DNA of 5,762 bases from Caldifarciminota bacterium (GTDB lineage Bacteria > Hydrothermota > UBA3072 > B12-G15), in assembly GCA_021163525.1 (NCBI GenBank), contig JAGGTX010000025.1, positions 1-5,762 of the forward strand, written 5' to 3'. Positions 1-5,198 of this stretch are shown in pieces. The notes below the pieces were generated by a model, which had not been told where the DNA came from, did not search any database, and was given only the letters and a program-made list of their open reading frames with translations. Numbering within the stretch: position 1 is the stretch's first letter; every line of letters begins with the position of its first letter. Made by a program: the position numbers and the translations under genes.

Positions 1-1
1 A

Positions 2-427
2 ACACATATTGACCTTATAGGTAAAATAGGTGAATGTTCTTCAATATGGTATGAGCATAGAGGAAAAGTGAGATACATAGAAGTAAAAAATGAGCAAGGA
101 GAATCGGTTGAATGGGAAAAATCTGGATGGGACCTGGGTGAGAAATATGGATATAATATTGGCATTGAGTATGAACTATCCGATCGTTTCAAAATTGTGC
201 CGAAGTTTATGGGATGGTGGAAAACAGAGGACAGGAATAAGGATGGCGTAGCTGTGGAAAATACAAGGTTTTATGAACATTCCATTGGAATAGTCGTTCA
301 ATACTTCCCGATAGGAACAGAGCATGAGCATTGTAAAATTATAGCCGGGATAAAGGCGCCTGTATTGGTTGTTAATAGTTTTAGTGCAACATTCGTTCCA
401 CAATTCATGGCTATGTGGACATTTTGA
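2..427 (+). CDS. C-terminal part of a probable outer-membrane beta-barrel protein (5' end outside window)
   Basis: The frame is open from base 2 and closes with TGA at 425-427, followed in frame by TAA. A GTG at 68 is possible as a start but is probably internal, because the open frame continues upstream to the window edge with no Shine-Dalgarno before the GTG. The roughly 141 visible residues contain stretches of alternating polar and hydrophobic/aromatic residues (for example YNIGIEYELSD, RFKIVPKFMGWWK, HSIGIVVQYFPIG, FVPQFMAMWTF). The protein ends in phenylalanine, which is the usual last residue of the final strand recognised by the BAM machinery. This pattern suggests amphipathic strands and an outer-membrane location. 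No signal peptide can be judged because the N-terminus is missing. I do not recognise the family, and a periplasmic beta-rich protein is the alternative. It forms its own transcription unit, closed by the hairpin just downstream. Confidence 0.65.
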   Translation, partial: THIDLIGKIGECSSIWYEHRGKVRYIEVKNEQGESVEWEKSGWDLGEKYGYNIGIEYELSDRFKIVPKFMGWWKTEDRNKDGVAVENTRFYEHSIGIVVQYFPIGTEHEHCKIIAGIKAPVLVVNSFSATFVPQFMAMWTF

Positions 428-433
428 TAAGCA

Positions 434-470
434 GGGCGGGTATTACTCCCGCCCTTGCATTATTTTGATT
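434..470 (+). terminator. Rho-independent terminator of the upstream beta-barrel gene
   Basis: A perfect 7-bp GC stem (GGGCGGG at 434-440, CCCGCCC at 448-454) closes a 7-base loop. It begins 6 bases after the stop codon and is followed by a T-rich but interrupted tail. The stem is GC-only, so it could also act in the opposite direction, though the left side lacks a T-run for that strand. Confidence 0.75.
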
Positions 471-482
471 TTTGTGTAAAAT
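455..482 (+). promoter_or_regulatory. Candidate sigma-70 promoter for tRNA-Pro(GGG) and the downstream gene cluster
   Basis: TTGCAT (455-460) and TAAAAT (477-482) are separated by 16 bases, which would put the start of transcription near 488-490, a few bases before the tRNA 5' end at 495. The -10 is good (5 of 6 to consensus) but the -35 is weak beyond its TTG. The 16-base spacer equals that of the two stronger promoters near 5230. The element overlaps the tail of the preceding terminator. The promoter call is an inference from sequence only. Confidence 0.45.
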
Positions 483-494
483 ATTTCTGCAAGT

Positions 495-569
495 CGGGGC
501 GTAGCGCAGCCTGGTTAGCGCACCAGCTTGGGGTGCTGGGGGTCGGTGGTTCAAATCCACTCGCCCCGA
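495..569 (+). tRNA. tRNA-Pro, anticodon GGG
   Basis: The full cloverleaf can be folded. The acceptor stem is a perfect 7 bp (495-501 with 562-568). The D stem is GCGC/GCGC (504-507 with 518-521). The anticodon stem is CCAGC/GCTGG (523-527 with 535-539) around the loop TTGGGGT, giving anticodon GGG at 530-532 with G37. The T stem is 545-549 with 557-561 and the T loop is TTCAAAT. The C1-G72 pair and A73 are typical of bacterial tRNA-Pro. The CCA end is not encoded (A73 is followed by TTA). The gene lies 17 bases upstream of the acyltransferase start with no terminator between, so it is probably the first element of the same transcript. It differs from the second tRNA-Pro at 3489 only in one D-loop base and in and next to the anticodon arm. 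Confidence 0.97.
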
Positions 570-586
570 TTACATTCAGGAATAAA

Positions 587-1444
587 ATGAGTTTATTTTT
601 CTTTTTTATACATCATCTCGGCCATTTCCTGCCAAGGCCAGTTGCCGAATTTATCACCCGCAGAATTGCGGACATATGTTACTTTACCCTGTACAGGGAA
701 GGTAGAAACAACTATCTTAAAAACATTGAACCGGTAATAGGTGGATTCTCCTCAAAAAGGGAGATGCTTGAGATGGGATTAAAGGGTGTGAGGGATTTTG
801 CAGTATTTATTTACGAGTTTCTCCTCGTTCCCAGACTTAAAAGATGGAACTACAGGAGATTTATGATACCTGTAAACTTTGAAAGGGCTGCTGAGGCATT
901 TAAAAGAGGGAAAGGTGTAATCATCCTTACAGCCCACCTCGGAAACTATGAATGGGGTGCTGTTCTGTTAAGACTCCAGGGATATCCATTGAGTGTGATT
1001 TCAATAAGGTCGGAGAATCAATATATAACTGAATTCTATGAGCGTAAAAGAAGGTCTCAGGAGATTGAGGTGATTTACACCGGGAAGGCAAGCATAGGAG
1101 CTATAAAGTCCCTGAAAAGGGGCAAGATGGTGGCAATTGTGGGTGACAGGGTTTTTACAGAGGATGGGATTGAGGTTGAGATGTTTGGAAAGAAAACCTT
1201 GCTACCCAAGGGACCTTTTTACCTTGCACTCCTTACAGGCGCTCCAATTATTCCTGCCTTCTCTGTGAAGGAGAGGGATAGGAAATACCATGTTTACTTT
1301 GAACCTGAGATAGAGATTGAAAAGTATGGGAATACAGAACGCACCATTGAGAAAAATATCCACAAATGGGCAAAGATACTGGAAAAATACATAAAGAGGT
1401 ATCCTGAGCAGTGGCATAGATTTGACAGGGTATGGATAGAGTAA
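587..1444 (+). CDS. Lipid A-type (LpxL/HtrB-family) lysophospholipid acyltransferase
   Basis: The 285-residue protein belongs to the LpxL/HtrB acyltransferase family, which transfers acyl chains from acyl-ACP onto lipid A precursors or related glycolipids at the cytoplasmic face of the inner membrane. The catalytic HX4E motif is visible as H117-LGNY-E122 (TAHLGNYEWG). A GDR segment follows near residue 199, then a KGPFYLALLTGAPIIP stretch of the kind that follows the catalytic region in this family, and the family-typical C-terminal PEQW motif followed by Arg/Trp residues. The hydrophobic N-terminus (SLFFFFI) fits membrane anchoring. The ATG at 587 is chosen because an AGGA Shine-Dalgarno lies at 578-581; the open frame continues upstream only by reading through the tRNA gene. 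The last 13 bases overlap the glycosyltransferase start. The exact acceptor (lipid A or another glycolipid) cannot be read from sequence, so no symbol is given. Confidence 0.9.
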   Translation: MSLFFFFIHHLGHFLPRPVAEFITRRIADICYFTLYREGRNNYLKNIEPVIGGFSSKREMLEMGLKGVRDFAVFIYEFLLVPRLKRWNYRRFMIPVNFERAAEAFKRGKGVIILTAHLGNYEWGAVLLRLQGYPLSVISIRSENQYITEFYERKRRSQEIEVIYTGKASIGAIKSLKRGKMVAIVGDRVFTEDGIEVEMFGKKTLLPKGPFYLALLTGAPIIPAFSVKERDRKYHVYFEPEIEIEKYGNTERTIEKNIHKWAKILEKYIKRYPEQWHRFDRVWIE

Positions 1445-2118
1445 TCCTTCTCCTTCCAGCATACAATGAAGAACCAAGAATCCCCAATACCATAAGAATG
1501 GTCAAAATGGCTGTTAAGAACATCAAAAACTATAGTTTTACAATACTTGTGGTTGATGATGGTTCTGTGGACAATACAACACCTGTATCAGAAAAAGAGG
1601 GTGCCGTTGTTCTGAGACACCCTGAAAATATGGGCAAGGGGATGGCACACAGGACTGCATTCAAATACGCTGGTGAAAAGGGTTATGATTTAATCATTGC
1701 CCTTGATGCAGATGGTCAACACGACCCGGCAGAAATTCCACTTTTTCTAATGGCATCCAGGAAGTATCCCCTGGTCATAGGAAAAAGGAATGCAAATATA
1801 AGAAATATGCCCCTGATTAGATATTTCACCAACTACATCACATCCATGGTAACATCTCTTCTTGCAGGTAAAAAGGTGAGGGACAGCCAGTCTGGATACA
1901 GGTTGTTCAGAAGGGAGGTCTTCACGAGGTTTAAACTGAAAACAACGAGATTCCAGACAGAGAGTGAGGAGATTATTCAGGCAGGAAGGATGGGCTTCCC
2001 CATAGGTGAGGTGCCCATAAAAACCATATACAGGGATAGTGGAAGGAAGAGTTATATACACCCTGTGATTGATACATTGAGGTTTATAAAAATGATATGG
2101 GACTGCATATGGCTGTGA
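1432..2118 (+). CDS. Family 2 glycosyltransferase (polyprenyl-phosphate sugar transferase type)
   Basis: This 228-residue protein is a GT-A fold, family 2 glycosyltransferase resembling dolichol/undecaprenyl-phosphate mannosyl- or glucosyltransferases. Visible motifs in order are LLPAYNEE (residues 7-14), the nucleotide-binding VVDDGSVDNT (40-49), NMGKG (66-70), the metal-binding DxD as D92-A-D94 in LDADGQHDP, and the DSQSGYR segment (151-157) near the acceptor site. There is no clear C-terminal transmembrane pair, unlike GtrB/DPM3-fused types, so it is probably cytoplasmic or peripheral. The ATG at 1432 lies inside the acyltransferase gene with only a cramped AGGG before it, suggesting translational coupling. 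Pairing with an acyltransferase points to assembly of an envelope glycolipid, but donor and acceptor cannot be determined. Confidence 0.88.
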   Translation: MDRVILLLPAYNEEPRIPNTIRMVKMAVKNIKNYSFTILVVDDGSVDNTTPVSEKEGAVVLRHPENMGKGMAHRTAFKYAGEKGYDLIIALDADGQHDPAEIPLFLMASRKYPLVIGKRNANIRNMPLIRYFTNYITSMVTSLLAGKKVRDSQSGYRLFRREVFTRFKLKTTRFQTESEEIIQAGRMGFPIGEVPIKTIYRDSGRKSYIHPVIDTLRFIKMIWDCIWL

Positions 2119-2858
2119 TCCTTGTTTCAAATGACGATGGATACAAGGCAAAGGGTATAAACACCCTTGTTTCTTCTGTTCAGGATATTGGAGAGGTCTA
2201 TGTATTTGCACCTGACACCCAGAGGAGTGCGTCAAGCCATGCATTTTCACTCCATTCTGGCATCCACTTCCACAGGATTTCAGACAGGGTTTACATAACA
2301 GACGGAACACCCACTGATTGCGTCCTGTTTGCTGTGAGGGGACTGATGGACAAAAGACCCGATATCGTGCTTGGTGGTATTAATCACGGTGGCAACCTTG
2401 GTGAAGACATCACCTATTCAGGAACGGTTGCAGTTGCCATTGAGGGAATCATACTGGGTATTCCATCCATTGCATTTTCATATGTGGAGTATGAGGATGA
2501 CCCTGACCTGGAATTCAGTGGAAAGGTTGCAAGATGGCTTACAGGTAAGGTACTGGAGATAGGGCTTCCAAAAGGTATTCTCCTCAATGTAAACATACCA
2601 AAGAACCCAAATGGGAAAATAAAGATAACACGGCTTGGAAAGAGGATATACAGAGACTCTGTTGTTGAGAAAATCCTTGATAATGGAGAAAGTATTTATA
2701 CCATAGGTGGAGAACCACCCACATGGATAAGGGAGGAGGGAACTGACTTTGATGCCATTGAAAAGGGCTATGTCTCAATCACACCAATCCATTTGAGATG
2801 GACAGACTTCACCATGATTAGAAAACTGAGGTTCCTTGAGGATGAATTCAAGGTATGA
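2109..2858 (+). CDS. surE: 5'-nucleotidase / exopolyphosphatase SurE
   Basis: The 249-residue product is SurE, a metal-dependent cytosolic phosphatase acting on nucleoside 5'-monophosphates and, in some species, short polyphosphate. The signature VSNDDG sits at residues 6-11. The four metal ligands match the published Thermotoga maritima positions (D8, D9, S39, N95) with an offset of one: D9, D10, S40 (in QRSASSHAF) and N96 (in GINHGGNLG). An ATG at 2097 is also in frame. I prefer 2109 because it gives the usual MxxILVSNDDG beginning and has GGGA at 2099-2102 at suitable spacing. It overlaps the glycosyltransferase by 10 bases and pcm by 17. The surE-pcm order is conserved in many proteobacteria, where both are tied to stationary-phase or stress survival. 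Confidence 0.95.
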   Translation: MAVILVSNDDGYKAKGINTLVSSVQDIGEVYVFAPDTQRSASSHAFSLHSGIHFHRISDRVYITDGTPTDCVLFAVRGLMDKRPDIVLGGINHGGNLGEDITYSGTVAVAIEGIILGIPSIAFSYVEYEDDPDLEFSGKVARWLTGKVLEIGLPKGILLNVNIPKNPNGKIKITRLGKRIYRDSVVEKILDNGESIYTIGGEPPTWIREEGTDFDAIEKGYVSITPIHLRWTDFTMIRKLRFLEDEFKV

Positions 2859-3498
2859 AGACCTGAGGGAGAGGATGATTGCCCTTCATCTTCTTCCAAG
2901 GGGTATCACAAATAAAAGGATTATTGAAGCCTTCAGAAAGGTTCCAAGAGAGGTCTTTGTGCCTGATTATCTGAAGCATTCAGCATATGAGGATTCTGCA
3001 CTACCAATCGGGCATGGCCAGACCATATCACAACCATACATCGTTGCAAGGATGCTCCAGCTCCTTGACCCCCAGGAGGGTGATACTGTTCTTGAGATAG
3101 GCACAGGTAGTGGCTACCAGACCGCATTACTTGCAGAACTTTCATCAACCGTTGTCACGATTGAAAGACTGAAGCCCCTCCTTGACAGTGCAAAGAGAAC
3201 GCTTGAATCACTCGGTTACAAAAATATAGTCTATGTTCATGGTGATGGAACCCTTGGATATAAACCTCTTATGCCATACGACAGGATAATCGTCAGTGCT
3301 GGTGCACCCCATATTCCACAAACCCTTGTTGACCAGTTAAAAACAGGAGGTGTCCTTGTGGCACCCGTTGGGTCAAGGTATATGCAGGTATTGACGAGGG
3401 TTGAAAAAAAGAAGGATGGGGTTTATATTGAGGAGGATGAGGGATGCGTTTTTGTTCCCCTCATAGGTAAAAAGGGCTGGGAAACAAACGGGGCGTAG
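2842..3498 (+). CDS. pcm: Protein-L-isoaspartate O-methyltransferase
   Basis: The 218-residue enzyme uses S-adenosylmethionine to methylate isoaspartyl residues in aged proteins, starting their repair. Recognisable parts are the GHGQTISQPY segment (57-66, with T61 and S63 at the active site), SAM-binding motif I VLEIGTGSGYQTA (83-95), acidic E108 in VVTIER for the SAM ribose, YDRIIVSAGAPHIP in the middle, and the closing FVPLIGKKGW. ATG 2842 is preferred; TTG at 2836, two codons earlier, is possible and has GAGG 4 bases before it. The stop codon TAG (3496-3498) is formed by bases 8-10 of the following tRNA-Pro, and the last residues (ETNGA) lie beyond the usual family C-terminus. It is translationally linked to surE by a 17-base overlap. 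Confidence 0.95.
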   Translation: MNSRYEDLRERMIALHLLPRGITNKRIIEAFRKVPREVFVPDYLKHSAYEDSALPIGHGQTISQPYIVARMLQLLDPQEGDTVLEIGTGSGYQTALLAELSSTVVTIERLKPLLDSAKRTLESLGYKNIVYVHGDGTLGYKPLMPYDRIIVSAGAPHIPQTLVDQLKTGGVLVAPVGSRYMQVLTRVEKKKDGVYIEEDEGCVFVPLIGKKGWETNGA

Positions 3499-3563
3499 CG
3501 CAGTCTGGTTAGCGCGCCTGGTTCGGGACCAGGAGGTCGGTGGTTCAAATCCACTCGCCCCGA
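3489..3563 (+). tRNA. tRNA-Pro, anticodon CGG
   Basis: The cloverleaf is complete. The acceptor stem is 3489-3495 with 3556-3562. The anticodon stem CCTGG/CCAGG (3517-3521 with 3529-3533) encloses TTCGGGA, so the anticodon is CGG at 3524-3526 with G37. The T loop is TTCAAAT, and C1-G72 plus A73 fit proline identity. No CCA is encoded. The gene starts 10 bases before the pcm stop codon ends and finishes 8 bases before the Shine-Dalgarno of the next gene, so it is embedded in a protein-coding transcript. I see no terminator on either side. The sequence is nearly identical to the tRNA-Pro(GGG) at 495 outside the anticodon arm. Confidence 0.97.
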
Positions 3564-3582
3564 TTATTCACAAGGAGGAAAT

Positions 3583-3852
3583 ATGTGGAAGATGTTTATA
3601 GGTGCATTCATCACCATATTCCTTGCTGAACTGGGAGATAAAACACAGATAGCAATATTCACCATGTCTGCAAAGGAAAAGTCCTTTCTACCTGTATTCC
3701 TGGGTGCTTCCATTGCAATGACACTTTCAACACTGATTGTAGCACTCATAGGGAGTGCAGCAGGGAATGTTATACCTGAAAAGGTTACAAGATATGTTGC
3801 AGGTGCTGTATTTATTATATTTGGTGCATTGATGCTCTTGGGCAAGGTCTAA
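3583..3852 (+). CDS. GDT1/TMEM165 (UPF0016) family membrane protein, single-repeat form
   Basis: The 89-residue hydrophobic protein carries the family's E-x-G-D-K-T motif at residues 16-21 (AELGDKTQ) in the first membrane segment. Two further membrane segments follow (about 32-55 and 67-88), making a three-helix unit. Characterised family members move Mn2+ or Ca2+ across membranes and usually have two such units in about 200 residues, or are encoded as pairs of short proteins. This one has a single unit and would need to form a homodimer or find a partner elsewhere. A strong AAGGAGG (3572-3578) precedes the ATG by 4 bases, the best ribosome binding site on this strand before ppdK. It is last in the cluster, and its stop codon overlaps that of the convergent RNase H gene by 4 bases. 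Confidence 0.88.
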   Translation: MWKMFIGAFITIFLAELGDKTQIAIFTMSAKEKSFLPVFLGASIAMTLSTLIVALIGSAAGNVIPEKVTRYVAGAVFIIFGALMLLGKV

Positions 3853-3864
3853 GGACAGGACCTT
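3844..3864. terminator. Weak inverted repeat at the convergent gene junction, possible bidirectional transcription end
   Basis: AAGGTC (3844-3849) and GACCTT (3859-3864) can pair around a 9-base loop across the overlapping stop codons of the GDT1 and RNase H genes. No T-run follows on either strand, so it does not meet the usual criteria for an intrinsic terminator. It is listed only because no better candidate exists at this junction. Confidence 0.2.
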
Positions 3865-4250
3865 ACACCTGCCTTTGCAAGTTTATCCGCCTCTTTATTC
3901 TTCTCCCTCCCTATATGCCTTATTTCAAAGGATGAAAACATCTTTATAATGCCGAGTGCCTCCCTATGAAGCGGCTTCAGGTTCTCTGATTTAACCCTGT
4001 AAATCCCCTTCACCTGCATAACAAGCAATTTACTATCCGAATAAACAGTAACATTTTCAAAGCCCATTGCCATGGCACTTTTCAAAGCGTGGATTAAGGC
4101 CAGATACTCTGCCTGATTGTTTGTTTTTATACCTGTGCAGAGTGAAGCCTTTTTTTTCAACTTTCCCTGAGAAAAAATCAGGAAACCAGCCCCTGACCTT
4201 CCTGGATTACCCGATGATGCTCCATCAATAAATATTATACAACTATTCAA
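3849..4250 (-). CDS. Ribonuclease HI family protein
   Basis: The 133-residue protein is a minimal type 1 RNase H, which cuts the RNA strand of RNA-DNA hybrids. All four acidic catalytic positions are visible: D9 (FIDGASSGNPG), E48 (NNQAEY), D72 (YSDSKL) and D122 (NKEADKLAK), with a histidine in the IRHIGREKN loop. The length is shorter than E. coli RnhA (155 residues), and it lacks an obvious basic handle, like the YpdQ/Rv2228c N-domain group. The only sensible start is TTG at 4250, since D9 must be kept and no ATG or GTG is available. No Shine-Dalgarno lies at proper distance, so it probably relies on coupling to the zinc-ribbon gene it overlaps by 8 bases. Whether it is the main RNase H of the cell is unknown. 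Confidence 0.92.
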   Translation of the reverse strand: MNSCIIFIDGASSGNPGRSGAGFLIFSQGKLKKKASLCTGIKTNNQAEYLALIHALKSAMAMGFENVTVYSDSKLLVMQVKGIYRVKSENLKPLHREALGIIKMFSSFEIRHIGREKNKEADKLAKAGVRSCP

Positions 4251-4962
4251 TGTATTTGTAAATCAGTATTCTTCCGCACACATCACAGGTGAATATCTTG
4301 TCCCCCCTCTTGATCTCAACAAATATCTGCGGTGGAATGGTTGAATAACATCCTGTGCATACCGCCTCCTCTATAATGGCAACTGCCTTACCACCCCTGC
4401 TTGCCCTTATCCTCTCGTATTTATTCAGAAGCGCCTCATCCCTGAGCCTTGCAGATATTCTCTTCTTCTCATCCTCCTTGATGATAATCTTCTCACTGGA
4501 CTCCTCCATCTCCTTCCTGAGCCTCTCCTTCTCCTCCTCTATCTCTTTCTTCTTTCTGTTGAACTCTTCCTCTTTTTTTCTATATTCCTTCTCCTCCTTC
4601 TCCCTTTCCACCATCAAATCAAGCAGTTCATTCTCAAGGTCATTAATAAGCCTTGCAGTTTCCTTTATATCCTTCTGTATGAGTTGATACTGTTCATTGG
4701 TCTTAACCTCAAACTGTTTCTTCTTTAATTGTTCAAGAAGGGCCTTCTTTTCGTTCAACATCTTATCGGTTTTAAGCCTCCTTGCATTCACATTCTCAAG
4801 TTTACTCTTCTCCTGTGCAAGTTCCTCTTCAAATTCAGCTATCCTGTTGTCAAGTTCTTCAATCTTAAGAGGGTTTTCCTTGTTGAGGTTCTTGAGCCTC
4901 ATTATCTCATCATCCACCTCTTGCAGTTCCTTCAATATCTTCAACTTTTCTCTTATCTCCAT
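4243..4962 (-). CDS. Coiled-coil protein with C-terminal C4 zinc ribbon (zf-RING_7 / CT398-HP0958 type)
   Basis: The 239-residue product has a long, highly charged helical region (roughly residues 1-175, rich in E, K, L and Q heptads) expected to form an antiparallel coiled coil. A C-terminal zinc ribbon follows, with C202-x2-C205 and C226-x2-C229 (VCTGCYS ... FTCDVCGR). Known relatives include Chlamydia CT398 and Helicobacter HP0958 (FlgZ), the latter binding RpoN and flagellin mRNA; the role in most bacteria is not settled. The start is ATG at 4962, served by GGAGGG at 4967-4972. A TTG at 4974 is in frame but sits on that ribosome binding site. It is followed by and overlaps the RNase H gene, an association also seen in Mycobacterium tuberculosis (Rv2229c beside Rv2228c). 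This suggests a nucleic-acid-related job, which is an inference. Confidence 0.9.
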   Translation of the reverse strand: MEIREKLKILKELQEVDDEIMRLKNLNKENPLKIEELDNRIAEFEEELAQEKSKLENVNARRLKTDKMLNEKKALLEQLKKKQFEVKTNEQYQLIQKDIKETARLINDLENELLDLMVEREKEEKEYRKKEEEFNRKKKEIEEEKERLRKEMEESSEKIIIKEDEKKRISARLRDEALLNKYERIRASRGGKAVAIIEEAVCTGCYSTIPPQIFVEIKRGDKIFTCDVCGRILIYKYIE

Positions 4963-4975
4963 CCATCCCTCCAAT

Positions 4976-5000
4976 AAAAAAGGTGCACCGTTGGTGCACC
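4976..5000 (-). terminator. Strong Rho-independent terminator after the tRNA pair, abutting the next ribosome binding site
   Basis: Read on the minus strand, GGTGCACC, a 3-base loop AAC, and a second GGTGCACC form a perfect 8-bp stem (4993-5000 with 4982-4989), followed immediately by six T residues (4981-4976). It starts 7 bases after the tRNA-Val 3' end. The T-run ends 3 bases before the GGAGGG of the zinc-ribbon gene. It is the best-formed terminator in the window, and its placement implies read-through or regulated attenuation into the downstream pair. Confidence 0.85.
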
Positions 5001-5007
5001 ACTTATC

Positions 5008-5081
5008 TGGGCGAAAGAGGATTTGAACCTCTGACCTCCGGTATGTGAGACCGGCGCTCTAACCAGCTGAGCTATTCGCCC
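5008..5081 (-). tRNA. tRNA-Val, anticodon CAC
   Basis: On the minus strand the acceptor stem GGGCGAA (5081-5075) pairs with TTCGCCC (5015-5009), with A73 at 5008. The anticodon stem CCGGT/ACCGG encloses CTCACAT, so the anticodon CAC is the complement of 5045-5047. The T arm AGAGG-TTCAAAT-CCTCT is perfect. The CCA end is not encoded. It is the second gene of a tRNA pair, 32 bases after tRNA(CAT), with no promoter evident in the gap. Confidence 0.97.
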
Positions 5082-5113
5082 CTTCAAAATTCACCCATCT
5101 TTCCATACATTTA

Positions 5114-5187
5114 TGGGCCCGGTAGGATTCGAACCCACGACCTACTGATTATGAGTCAGCCGCTCTAACCAGCTGAGCTACGGGCCC
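5114..5187 (-). tRNA. tRNA with anticodon CAT (elongator Met or lysidine-modified Ile2)
   Basis: On the minus strand the acceptor stem GGGCCCG (5187-5181) pairs with CGGGCCC (5121-5115), and A73 is at 5114. The anticodon arm is GCTGA-CTCATAA-TCAGT with one G-T pair, giving anticodon CAT (complement of 5151-5153). The T loop is TTCGAAT. It is not the initiator: base 1 pairs with base 72 and the anticodon stem lacks the three consecutive G-C pairs. Anticodon CAT is shared by elongator tRNA-Met and tRNA-Ile2, in which C34 is converted to lysidine. The sequence alone does not let me decide; the GC-rich GGGCCC acceptor resembles many isoleucine tRNAs. CCA is not encoded. It is the first gene after the promoter at 5199-5226. 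Confidence 0.95.
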
Positions 5188-5198
5188 TGTTTTGTAAA

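Noticed and set aside
455..586. Upstream extension of the acyltransferase reading frame (44 extra codons from an ATG at 455)
   Set aside because: It reads straight through tRNA-Pro(GGG), has no ribosome binding site, and the ATG at 587 has a good one with a family-normal protein length.
1747..2310. Long minus-strand open frame opposite the glycosyltransferase and surE
   Set aside because: It is the shadow of two clear genes. Its composition (many Cys, Pro, His) and lack of start signals argue against coding.
495..3563. tRNA-flanked genomic island
   Set aside because: No integrase, att-like partial tRNA or foreign composition is present. The enclosed genes are ordinary chromosomal functions with codon use like their neighbours, and both tRNAs are complete.
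4982..5000. Palindromic GGTGCACC units considered as a short repeat array or CRISPR remnant
   Set aside because: There are only two copies 3 bases apart followed by T6 on the minus strand, which is fully explained as a terminator.
4355..5026. Serine- and leucine-rich plus-strand reading frames (4355-4687, 4697-5026, 4729-4977)
   Set aside because: They are antisense to the coiled-coil region, where Glu/Lys-rich codons read as Ser/Leu/Phe on the other strand. They have no ribosome binding sites, and one runs into the terminator and tRNA-Val.
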